A stretch of DNA of 7,301 nt, from NCBI GenBank assembly GCA_021788795.1, contig JAJYKG010000106.1:1-7301 (forward strand). Reading direction: 5' to 3'. The stretch is from Thermoplasmata archaeon. Lineage in GTDB: Archaea > Thermoplasmatota > Thermoplasmata > RBG-16-68-12. This document shows, piece after piece, positions 1-6,058 of this stretch. The position numbers and the translations under genes were made by a program. Each line of letters begins with the position of its first letter. The stretch's first letter is position 1. The notes under the pieces were generated by a model. The model saw only the letters and a list, made by a program, of their open reading frames with translations. It was not told where the DNA came from and did not search any database.

Positions 1-834
1 GACCGGTTCTACACGCGGCACTCCAGGATCGTGAGGACCGTGCGCCACGTCGACGTCGCCATGCTCGTCGTGATCCTCACCCTCGTGCTGGGGACCTTCG
101 CGGTGCAACTGGTCGGCCTACTCCAGGGCCCCATCCCATATGGCGTGGCGTTCATCCCCCTCGCCACCCTGGGCTCCCTCGGCCGCCTGGCCGCGGGGTA
201 CGTGATCAGCGTGGCCTGGACGATTCCGGTGGCCGCGTGGCTCGGACGGAACAAGCGGGCGTCGAAGCTCCTCACCCCCGTCATCGAGGTCGTCGCCTCG
301 GTCCCCGCCACGGCCCTCTTCCCGCTCATCATCCTCTTCGCGGTCGCCATCGTCGCGGGGACCGGCGACCAGTCCGAGGTGGCCGCCCTCGTCATCGTCG
401 TCTTCGCGATGCAGTGGTACCTGCTCTTCAACGTCCTCGCGGGCGTGCGGAGCATCCCTGCGGACCTCGAAGAGGCTTCCAGGGTGTTCGGCCTCCGCGG
501 CTGGAAGTACTGGAGGCGGGTCTTGCTCCCGGGCATCATGCCCTCCCTCCTCACCGGGAGCATTACCGCCTGGGGGGCGGGCTGGAACGCCCTCATCGTG
601 GGCGAGTTCATCCGGTTCGGCGGGACGACGTTCCAAGTGGGGGCCGGGCTGGGTTCCATCATCGACGTGGCCACGTACGGTGGGGTCCTCCAGGGACGCA
701 CGGTGGGCCAGAACCCCGAGCTCCTCTACTTCGCGATCCTCTTCATGATCGTCGTGGTCGTGGCGATGAACAAGCTTTTGTGGCGCCCCCTCATTAAACG
801 GGCCTCCACGAAATACAGGATCGAGATCGGATGA
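1..834 (+). CDS. ABC transporter permease, NitT/TauT-like (5'-partial)
   Basis: Inner-membrane permease of a binding-protein-dependent ABC importer of the nitrate/sulfonate/taurine superfamily; the substrate cannot be told from sequence. The frame is open from base 1. A GTG at 31 could start a 267-residue protein but has no properly spaced Shine-Dalgarno, and the preceding residues (DRFYTRHSRI) look like a continuing charged linker, so I treat the gene as cut by the window edge. Numbering from that GTG, hydrophobic segments lie at about 10-30, 50-72, 92-110, 117-136, 170-190 and 232-250. The cytoplasmic EAA loop that docks on the ATPase is clear at 147-167 (EEASRVFGLRG, then VLLPGIMPS). Relatives whose ATPase partner carries an AAA-associated domain are often double permeases of nearly 600 residues, so this may be only the C-terminal half (inference). 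Its TGA overlaps the ATPase start by 4 bp (ATGA), indicating one operon. Confidence 0.88.
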   Translation, partial: DRFYTRHSRIVRTVRHVDVAMLVVILTLVLGTFAVQLVGLLQGPIPYGVAFIPLATLGSLGRLAAGYVISVAWTIPVAAWLGRNKRASKLLTPVIEVVASVPATALFPLIILFAVAIVAGTGDQSEVAALVIVVFAMQWYLLFNVLAGVRSIPADLEEASRVFGLRGWKYWRRVLLPGIMPSLLTGSITAWGAGWNALIVGEFIRFGGTTFQVGAGLGSIIDVATYGGVLQGRTVGQNPELLYFAILFMIVVVVAMNKLLWRPLIKRASTKYRIEIG

Positions 835-1592
835 GCGACGGCGCCCCCATCCTGCAGGTCAACCACACCTCCCGCTCGTACTTCGAGAACGGGAAGGAGT
901 TCGAGGTCCTCAAAGACATCACGTTCGAGCTCCGAGACCGGGACTTCGTCTGCATCGTCGGGCCCTCGGGATGCGGGAAATCCACCCTGCTCCGGGAAAT
1001 CGTGGGCCTGGACAAGCCGACCTCGGGCGAAATCCTGTTCCAGGGCCAGCCCGTGCGGCCCGAGGATCCGCGGATGTCCATGGTCTTCCAGTCGTTCGCG
1101 TTGTTCCCCTGGCTCACGGTCACCCAGAACGTCGAGCTGGGCCTCGAGGCCCACGGGGCGGGTCCCGAGGAGCGGAAGGGGAAGGCCAAGAAGTACATCG
1201 ATGCAGTGGGCCTCGCGGGGTTCGACAACGCCTTCCCACGCGAGCTGAGCGGCGGGATGAAGCAGCGGGTCGGCCTGGCCCGGGCGCTGGCCATGGACCC
1301 GGTCCTCCTCTGCATGGACGAGCCCTTCTCCGCCTTGGACGCCCTGACGGCCCAGAACCTGCGGGACGAGATCCTGCAGCTCTGGCTCAACCCGGACCTC
1401 CCGCCGTCCGCGGTCCTCATGGTCACCCACAGCATCGACGAGGCCGTCTACCTCGCCGACCGGATCGTCGTGCTCACATCGCGGCCCGGCAAGGTCGTGA
1501 AGATCGAGACGGTCGACCTGCCCCGCCCGCGGAACCGGAAGGAGCCTGAGTTCTACGGGTGGGTGGACGAGATATATTCCCTGATCGTTTGA
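831..1592 (+). CDS. ABC transporter ATP-binding protein, NitT/TauT-like
   Basis: Cytoplasmic ATPase subunit that powers the importer formed with the preceding permease. The 253-residue protein has every ABC motif in order: Walker A GPSGCGKST (44-52), Q-loop glutamine at 87 in VFQSFALFPW, signature LSGGM (139-143), Walker B VLLCMDEP (158-165), D-loop SALD (167-170) and switch histidine 200 in VTHSIDEA. The FALFPWLTVTQNVELGL stretch and the late TSRPGKVV segment are typical of the NrtD/SsuB/TauB group. The ATG at 831 overlaps the permease stop (ATGA). Only a weak AGGA lies about 10 bp upstream, so translation is probably coupled. The protein ends shortly after the nucleotide-binding domain, although many homologues continue into an AAA-associated C-terminal domain; here that domain is the next gene. 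Substrate is unknown: nitrate, sulfonate and others all fit the family. Confidence 0.93.
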   Translation: MSDGAPILQVNHTSRSYFENGKEFEVLKDITFELRDRDFVCIVGPSGCGKSTLLREIVGLDKPTSGEILFQGQPVRPEDPRMSMVFQSFALFPWLTVTQNVELGLEAHGAGPEERKGKAKKYIDAVGLAGFDNAFPRELSGGMKQRVGLARALAMDPVLLCMDEPFSALDALTAQNLRDEILQLWLNPDLPPSAVLMVTHSIDEAVYLADRIVVLTSRPGKVVKIETVDLPRPRNRKEPEFYGWVDEIYSLIV

Positions 1593-1597
1593 GGAGG
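1591..1597 (+). promoter_or_regulatory. Shine-Dalgarno deciding the start of the AAA-associated gene
   Basis: GAGGAGG begins inside the ATPase stop codon and ends 9 bp before the ATG at 1607. It is the strongest ribosome-binding site on the plus strand of this window. It fixes the start at 1607 rather than the in-frame upstream start at 1559, which would lie within the ATPase gene. Confidence 0.8.
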
Positions 1598-1606
1598 CAC
1601 CAACAA

Positions 1607-2131
1607 ATGCCAAATACCCCCCACGTGAATGGGCCATCGAAGCCTTTGGCCGACATGCATCCCATCGCCCGGGTCTCCGTGGGCCAGATCCTCGGTCTCG
1701 TGGAGGCCATCGACGAGGTGGGCGGGTCCGCGGACGCGGCCACCATCTCCCAGGAAGTGGAGATGGACATCGACCGCCTCGGCCCCATCATCGACGCCGC
1801 GGAGTTCCTCGGCTTCGTCAAGGTCGCCGACGGGGACCTCACGATCACGGACCTGAGCCGGAAGGTTCTCCACGCGAACGTGCGCGAGCGGAAGAAGATC
1901 ATCCGGGACATCATCGACGACGTCCCGATCTTCAAGGAAGTCATGCAGATGGCGAAGTCCGCCGGCCGGCCGCTGTCCCGGGAGGACGTCCTTGGGACCA
2001 TCGCGGCCCAGGTGGGCACGCACAACGCGGAGGACTTCTTCCGGGCGCTCGTCTACTGGGGTCGCTACACGGAACTCGTCAGCTACGACAGCGAGTCCGA
2101 GGAGCTCACCCTGCGAGCGCCCCCCGCGTGA
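1607..2131 (+). CDS. Stand-alone AAA-associated C-terminal domain protein
   Basis: A 174-residue soluble protein resembling the 'ABC transporter, AAA-associated, C-terminal' domain (Pfam AAA_assoc_C), which is usually fused behind the ATPase of nitrate/sulfonate-type importers. Matching features are the IARVSVGQILGLVEAI...GG segment (20-40), the helix pair ending in IIDAAEFLGFVKV (61-73), the GDLTITDLSRKVL strand-turn (76-88) and a RERKKIIRDII helix (93-103) before a C-terminal helical part. The first half reads like a winged-helix fold with a 'GDLTIT' wing (inference). No membrane segment or signal peptide is seen. The first ~18 residues are polar and may be disordered. It lies 14 bp behind the ATPase with its own strong Shine-Dalgarno, so it probably acts as a separate regulatory or stabilising partner of that ATPase. 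The family's biochemical role is not established. Confidence 0.8.
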   Translation: MPNTPHVNGPSKPLADMHPIARVSVGQILGLVEAIDEVGGSADAATISQEVEMDIDRLGPIIDAAEFLGFVKVADGDLTITDLSRKVLHANVRERKKIIRDIIDDVPIFKEVMQMAKSAGRPLSREDVLGTIAAQVGTHNAEDFFRALVYWGRYTELVSYDSESEELTLRAPPA

Positions 2132-2144
2132 GGGGCGCGCCGCG
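2132..2144. other. 13-bp convergent intergenic junction, no recognisable terminator
   Basis: This is the entire spacer between the stop of the transporter operon (TGA, 2129-2131) and the stop of secY (TTA on the plus strand, 2145-2147). It is all G and C and contains the 8-bp palindrome GGCGCGCC (2134-2141). No T-run, the usual archaeal termination signal, lies in the spacer or just beyond it on either strand, so transcripts from both sides probably run into the opposing gene before ending. Confidence 0.75.
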
Positions 2145-3749
2145 TTACTCGTTCGCGCCGAAGAACTGGCGCAGCACCGGGTGCATCTCCATCATCTGCT
2201 CGCGCCCGATGGCCTCGTACGTCTGGATGAGGATGCCTACGGCCAGCAGGACGCCCGTCCCGGAGGCGTTGCCCACCGTGCCGATCATGTCGGCCCCTGC
2301 AGCCAAGGCCCCCACCGCCGCGCCCGAGATGACCGCGACGACGGGGATGTAGCGGTCGAGCACCCGGCGTAAGATGCGCGGATCCCTTCGGAACCCGGGA
2401 ATCTGCATCCCGCTGGACTCGATCTGCTTCGCCACGTCTTCGGGACCCATGTTGGTCGTCATGATCCAGAACTTGGCGAACATCACCGAGCCGAAGACCA
2501 TGATGCTCAGGTACGTGACCAAGTGGATGACAACCTGCCAGTACGCATGCCCTTTGAGGTAGACCCCGTACTGGATCGGGTTGAAGAGCGGTAAGAGCCA
2601 GTCGGCGACGCCGTTGATCGTGGACACGTAGAACGCGATCCCGCCGATCGGCGTGGTCTGCTGGATCTGCCCGGAGGTCACCCGTAAATCCGTGGCGGAG
2701 GGATAGGCTCCTAACCACCACTGGTGCCCGATGAGGGGCCACTCCGGGTGCTGCCAGAACAGGAGGGAGAACATGCTCACGTTCGCCAGGACCGCGGCGA
2801 CGAGGATGACCGGGATGTTCGACGCGTACATGAGCCGGATCGGATAGCGCCCGCGGGCGCCGCGGGCCAGGCCGTGGGCCAGCGGGAGCTCGATCCGCGT
2901 CGACTCGACGTACGCGACCATGAAGAAGATCGCGATCGTGCCGAAGAGGGCGATGAGGGGGTTCGGCTGCCCCACCATGATCTGCTCGATGCCCGTCTGC
3001 GAGAGCTGGGCGGACGGCATGTTCCCGAGGTAGTAGAGGGTCTTCGGGATCGTGCCCGCCGGGACCGCGGAACCGGTCTGGGAGGGCTCCCAGTTGAACG
3101 TGCCCGTGAAGATCTGCTGGGCGACGCCGCCCGCGATGAAGAGCGAGATTCCGGACCCGATGCCCCACTTGGAGACGACCTCGTCCATGAGGAACACGAG
3201 GTACGAGCCGGCGAAGAGCTGGGCGATGATGATGAGCTTCGCGAGGCTGCCGCCGTTCCCCGCGGGGATGAGGCCGAACAGCTCGGGCTGGTTCAGCCGC
3301 GTGACGAAGGGGGCCGCGGGCGTCAGGAACCCGTAGACCTGGGGGATCGCCTCGACGAAGATCATGATGATGACGAGGAGCTTCTGCGTGCCCTGGTAGA
3401 CGCTCTTGTCCTCGTCGTCCTCAAGGTCCAGGTTGATGATCTTGGCTCCGGCGAAGAGCTGCATGATGATCGAGGCCGTCACGATCGGGCCGATTCCCAG
3501 GTGCATGAGGGAGCCCTGCGCCCCGGCGAGGATGGCGCGCAGGCTGGAGAAGAAATCGATGACGTTGGCCTGGTCCAGGCCGTAGATGTAGATATTCGTC
3601 ATCACGAAGTACAGGACGAGGATCGCGATGACCCAGAACATCTTGGTCCGGAACTGGACGTGGCCCTCGGGCCGGGTGACCGCGGGAAGCCGGTCGGTCA
3701 GAGGCTTGAGGGCGTACAGCCGACTCTTTTTCTTCTCCTCGAGGGGCAT
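2145..3749 (-). CDS. secY: Preprotein translocase subunit SecY
   Basis: Central channel of the Sec translocon, moving unfolded proteins across or into the cytoplasmic membrane with SecE and Sec61-beta. The 534-residue protein follows the archaeal SecY pattern. TM1 is at about 35-54, followed by the plug (62-80) and LGIGPIVTASIIMQLFAG (84-101). VVSKWGIGSGISLFIA is at 191-206. The cytoplasmic C4 loop RGARGRYPIRLMYASNIPVIL is near 296-316. The C5 loop NMGPEDVAKQIESSGMQIPGF is near 433-453, and the last TM starts GTGVLLAVGIL (497-507), followed by EMHPVLRQ. It is about 100 residues longer than short archaeal forms; the surplus is mainly in two predicted external loops (about 218-262 and 332-400) and a charged N-terminus. 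The ATG lies 3 bp after the uL15 stop and uses an AAGGAG inside the uL15 gene. It is the last gene of the block; the usual follower adk is absent. Confidence 0.97.
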   Translation of the reverse strand: MPLEEKKKSRLYALKPLTDRLPAVTRPEGHVQFRTKMFWVIAILVLYFVMTNIYIYGLDQANVIDFFSSLRAILAGAQGSLMHLGIGPIVTASIIMQLFAGAKIINLDLEDDEDKSVYQGTQKLLVIIMIFVEAIPQVYGFLTPAAPFVTRLNQPELFGLIPAGNGGSLAKLIIIAQLFAGSYLVFLMDEVVSKWGIGSGISLFIAGGVAQQIFTGTFNWEPSQTGSAVPAGTIPKTLYYLGNMPSAQLSQTGIEQIMVGQPNPLIALFGTIAIFFMVAYVESTRIELPLAHGLARGARGRYPIRLMYASNIPVILVAAVLANVSMFSLLFWQHPEWPLIGHQWWLGAYPSATDLRVTSGQIQQTTPIGGIAFYVSTINGVADWLLPLFNPIQYGVYLKGHAYWQVVIHLVTYLSIMVFGSVMFAKFWIMTTNMGPEDVAKQIESSGMQIPGFRRDPRILRRVLDRYIPVVAVISGAAVGALAAGADMIGTVGNASGTGVLLAVGILIQTYEAIGREQMMEMHPVLRQFFGANE

Positions 3750-3752
3750 TCC

Positions 3753-4190
3753 CTACTCCTTGGCGGCCTCGGGGAGGAGGACGTGCCCACCCGCCTCTTG
3801 AACTTTGGCCTTAGCCTGCTCGGAGGCGGACTGGACCGTGATCGTGAACGCCGCGCCCACGCGGCCGCCGCCGAGGAGCTTGTCGAAACCCGCGGCGGTC
3901 AGATCGATCTCGAAGCCCGCGCCTGCCTTCTTCGCGTGGCCCGCCGCCTCGAACTCGGGCACCCGCGCGACGAGCTGTTCCAGGTTGATCGCCTTCGTCT
4001 CGTGGATCTGGGCGTGGCGCGTGAACCCGTGCCGGCCGAAGTGCATCGGGTCGTACTTGACCATCCACTTGAACTTGTGCTTGTGGAGCCCCGCGTTCCC
4101 ATGGCCGCCCCGCCCGCCGGCGCCGCGGCCGTGCTTCTTCCCACGGCCGTGGGTGCGGCTGCCCCGCAACTTCCTCGTCCTACTTGGCAT
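3753..4190 (-). CDS. rpl15: Large-subunit ribosomal protein uL15 (L15/L27a)
   Basis: Structural protein of the 50S subunit that threads a long basic, glycine-rich N-terminal arm into 23S rRNA. The 145-residue sequence opens with RTRKLRGSRTHGRGKKHGRG and RGGHGNAGLHKHKFKWMV, the archaeal/eukaryotic L27a-type arm. A globular C-terminal half follows: INLEQL near 68-73, FEIDLTAAGFDKLLGGGRV near 93-111, and FTITVQSASEQAKAKVQEAGG near 115-135. Length is normal for archaea. The ATG at 4190 lies inside the end of the uL30 gene (11-bp overlap) and is preceded by GGAGG at 9 bp. It belongs to the spc-type operon between uL30 and secY. No anomaly was seen. Confidence 0.97.
   Translation of the reverse strand: MPSRTRKLRGSRTHGRGKKHGRGAGGRGGHGNAGLHKHKFKWMVKYDPMHFGRHGFTRHAQIHETKAINLEQLVARVPEFEAAGHAKKAGAGFEIDLTAAGFDKLLGGGRVGAAFTITVQSASEQAKAKVQEAGGHVLLPEAAKE
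3756..3761 (-). promoter_or_regulatory. secY Shine-Dalgarno embedded in the last two uL15 codons
   Basis: On the minus strand the final uL15 codons AAG GAG (Lys-Glu) form the sequence AAGGAG, 6 bp before the secY ATG at 3749. The same six bases therefore encode the uL15 C-terminus and serve as the secY ribosome-binding site, tying secY initiation to ribosomes finishing uL15. Confidence 0.75.
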
Positions 4191-4671
4191 CCTTCGCGCC
4201 CTCCTCGAACAACATACGCTGGATCAGCTCGTTGATCGCGGGCCCGCGGTAGCCGAGGTCCCCGCCGTCATGGAAGCCGCGCTTGATCGCGCGGAACCCT
4301 CTCACCGGAGGGTGGAGGCGCAGGACGGGCCGGAGGTCCGAGACCTCCCGGAGGTTGGCCTCGCCCTTGGCCACGGCCTGGCTGAGGTCCCAGATGGACT
4401 TGTACTTGCTGTGGGCCTTGACGAACGCGTCGTCGATGGGCTTGTCGCCCACGGCCCGGCCGCGGCGCAGGAGCGCCTTCGCGAGGGTCTGGTCGTCGAT
4501 CTCGCCCCAGGTCACGAAGTCCTTCACGACCCGGAGCATGCCCTCGTGCGTGGCGTCCTGCGGCAGGATGACGCAGTGGTTCTGGCGGGTCAGGTGGAGC
4601 ATATGGAGCGTGTCGTCCACCGTGGCCCGCAGGTCGTGCTTCCCTCGGAGTCGAATCACGGCGAAGGTCAT
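4180..4671 (-). CDS. rpl30: Large-subunit ribosomal protein uL30 (L30/L7)
   Basis: Structural protein of the 50S subunit that binds 23S rRNA. The 163-residue length is that of the long archaeal/eukaryotic L7 type, not the ~60-residue bacterial L30. The N-terminal uL30 core is clear: FAVIRLRGKHDL (3-14), then DTLHMLHLTRQNHCVIL (20-36). The archaeal-specific C-terminal part carries LRPVLRLHPPVRGFRAIKRGF (113-133), GGDLGYRG (136-143) and INELIQRM (146-153). The start overlaps the uS5 stop by 4 bp (ATGA at 4668-4671). A GGTGGAG Shine-Dalgarno lies at 4677-4683, with 5 bp to the ATG. Its 3' end overlaps uL15 by 11 bp, the longest overlap in the block. Confidence 0.97.
   Translation of the reverse strand: MTFAVIRLRGKHDLRATVDDTLHMLHLTRQNHCVILPQDATHEGMLRVVKDFVTWGEIDDQTLAKALLRRGRAVGDKPIDDAFVKAHSKYKSIWDLSQAVAKGEANLREVSDLRPVLRLHPPVRGFRAIKRGFHDGGDLGYRGPAINELIQRMLFEEGAKDAK
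4200..4204 (-). promoter_or_regulatory. uL15 Shine-Dalgarno inside the uL30 gene
   Basis: GGAGG on the minus strand, 9 bp before the uL15 ATG at 4190 and within the last codons of uL30. It supports that ATG as the start despite the 11-bp overlap with uL30. Confidence 0.7.
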
Positions 4672-5555
4672 GGCTTCTCCACCTTGTCGTCGGCCTCGTC
4701 CTCGGTCTTCTCGGTCGTTTCCTTCTTCTCCTCGCTCGCTTCTTCGGCGAGGTCCGTGCCCTCGATCCGGCCGTTGGCCGTGAGCTCGGGCTCTTCAGGT
4801 GCCGCCGCGGACTCCGCGGCTACAGAGGCCGCCGCGAGCTTGTGGACGTACACCTGCTCGGCGCCCTGGCGGATCTTGAGGCGCTCCGCAAGGCCCCCGG
4901 GGACCTTCACGGCGGCCGTCTTCCGGAGGGCCTCGAAGGCCGCGAGGGCGTAGTTGACCGTCGTCTTCGTGTGGCCCCGGGTCAAGCCCCAGGCGTCCGT
5001 GATGCCCGACAGGCGGAGGATGCTCTTGGCGACGTCCCCGACCGCAAGGCCGACCCCCTGAGGCGCCGGCTTGAGGGAGACCTCCACGGACCCGGAGCGG
5101 CCGACGACGCGGAACGGGAGGGAGTGGGCCCGGAAACAGCCGCATTCCCAGGAGCCGCAGCCGCGCTTGACCTCGATCATGTTCGTCTTCGCGTTGTCGA
5201 TTGCGCGGCGGATGGACGGGCCGACCTCGCGGCCCCGCGCGCGGCCCAGGCCGACGAAGCCGTCCTTGTTGCCCACGACGCAGGTGATCACGAAGTTGAC
5301 CCGGCGGCCGGAGTCCGTCATCCGCTGCACCATGTTCACGTCGAGCACCTCGTCCTCCGTCTCCGGGAGGAGGATGTCGACGATCTCGGGCTCGCGGATG
5401 GGCAGGCCGCTCGCGATCGCCTCACCCATCGTGGTGATCGTGCCCCCGAGGACGAGCTTCCCGAGCTTCGTCTTCGGGTTCCACTGGCTCAGGTCGCGCT
5501 CGGGGCGGGAGTCCCGCGGCGGACGCTGTCCGCGCCGCTGGCGTCCGCGCGGCAT
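4668..5555 (-). CDS. rps5: Small-subunit ribosomal protein uS5 with acidic C-terminal tail
   Basis: 30S protein that helps shape the mRNA entry channel and supports decoding fidelity. The 295-residue sequence has the double-stranded RNA-binding-like N-terminal domain (WNPKTKLGKLV at 25-35, RVNFVITCVVGNKDGFVGLG at 85-104). The archaeal cysteine segment RGCGSWECGC is at 131-140. The C-terminal domain follows, with GSVEVSLKPAPQGVGLAVGDVAKSIL (155-180) and HTKTTVNYALAAFEAL (195-210). The conserved fold ends by about residue 238. Residues 240-295 are an extra alanine- and glutamate-rich tail, with 17 acidic and 6 basic residues in the last 45; archaeal uS5 is usually some 210-235 residues. After CGC the sequence is FRAHS where most archaea I recall have G-x-P-H-S. 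The start overlaps the uL18 stop by one base (TGATG), with GGAGG 7 bp upstream. Confidence 0.96.
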   Translation of the reverse strand: MPRGRQRRGQRPPRDSRPERDLSQWNPKTKLGKLVLGGTITTMGEAIASGLPIREPEIVDILLPETEDEVLDVNMVQRMTDSGRRVNFVITCVVGNKDGFVGLGRARGREVGPSIRRAIDNAKTNMIEVKRGCGSWECGCFRAHSLPFRVVGRSGSVEVSLKPAPQGVGLAVGDVAKSILRLSGITDAWGLTRGHTKTTVNYALAAFEALRKTAAVKVPGGLAERLKIRQGAEQVYVHKLAAASVAAESAAAPEEPELTANGRIEGTDLAEEASEEKKETTEKTEDEADDKVEKP

Positions 5556-6058
5556 CAGGACGCCTCCAGCTTCGCCTTCACGGCGTCGAACGACTTGACG
5601 ACGGCGTCCCCGATGTGCTCGCCGCGGATCCGTTCCTTGGCGGGGAGGATCTCCTCGCTATGGGGGACCTCGAGGCCCGCGTCGATGAGCCCCTGGAGCG
5701 CGGCGAACAGCCGGCCGCCCCGAGTGGGCTGCTGGACGCCGATGTCCAGGACGGCGCCCTTGACGCCCTTGGCCACGGCCCGCTTCCCGGCGAGATAACC
5801 GGTCAGGTATGCGGCGGGCACGTTGCCCGTGCCGACGGACCAGCCGTGCTCCTTGAGGTCCAAGGACTGCGCGGAGGCGACCACGCGGTCGCCCGAGGCG
5901 TCCGCCTCGACGATCTGGACGAGCGTCTGGTTGAGCGTCTTGCGCACGACCGCGCGGGGCAGGGCGCTGCGGAGCAGCCGCTGGCGGCGGCGGTAGTCCG
6001 TCCGTCCTTCCCGGCGGCGGCGGAATCCCACGCGGTAGTGGGGACCCTGGTGTTTCAT
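5555..6058 (-). CDS. rpl18: Large-subunit ribosomal protein uL18
   Basis: 50S protein that binds 5S rRNA and, with uL5, anchors the central protuberance. The 167-residue sequence shows the archaeal/eukaryotic L5e-like arrangement. A basic N-terminus HYRVGFRRRREGRTDYRRR (7-25) is followed by RLLRSALPRAVVRKTLNQTLVQIV (27-50). The GTGNVPAAYLTGYLAGKRA helix is at 77-95. GAVLDIGVQQPTRGGRLFAALQGLIDAGLEVPHS occupies 101-134, and a C-terminal IRGEHIGDAVVKSF helix 144-157. Length is typical for archaea lacking the long eukaryotic extension. The ATG at 6058 overlaps the eL19 stop (ATGA) and has a near-perfect AAGGAGG site 7 bp upstream. Confidence 0.97.
   Translation of the reverse strand: MKHQGPHYRVGFRRRREGRTDYRRRQRLLRSALPRAVVRKTLNQTLVQIVEADASGDRVVASAQSLDLKEHGWSVGTGNVPAAYLTGYLAGKRAVAKGVKGAVLDIGVQQPTRGGRLFAALQGLIDAGLEVPHSEEILPAKERIRGEHIGDAVVKSFDAVKAKLEAS
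5563..5567 (-). promoter_or_regulatory. uS5 Shine-Dalgarno within the uL18 3' end
   Basis: GGAGG on the minus strand, 7 bp before the uS5 ATG at 5555, within the last codons of uL18. Together with the TGATG stop/start overlap it indicates coupled re-initiation. Confidence 0.7.

Noticed and set aside
1559..1606. Upstream in-frame start for the AAA-associated gene
   Set aside because: It would lie within the ATPase coding sequence and add 16 residues unlike the family. The GAGGAGG 9 bp before the ATG at 1607 decides the start.
726..1637. Minus-strand open frame opposite the ABC ATPase
   Set aside because: The plus strand carries all ABC ATPase motifs in order. The antisense product is motif-free and lacks a ribosome-binding site.
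2134..2141. GGCGCGCC palindrome as a bidirectional terminator
   Set aside because: It is only 8 bp with no room for a loop and no adjacent T-run. In a GC-rich genome such a palindrome is easily accidental.
2724..4235. A 503-codon plus-strand open frame antisense to secY and uL15
   Set aside because: The opposite strand encodes unmistakable SecY and uL15. The antisense protein is an Arg/Asp/Glu/Val-rich string with no domain, as expected from GC-rich codon bias.
3805..5798. Long plus-strand open frames (3805-4953 and 4842-5798) antisense to the ribosomal genes
   Set aside because: They lie wholly opposite conserved ribosomal-protein genes, have biased composition without motifs, and lack supported starts.
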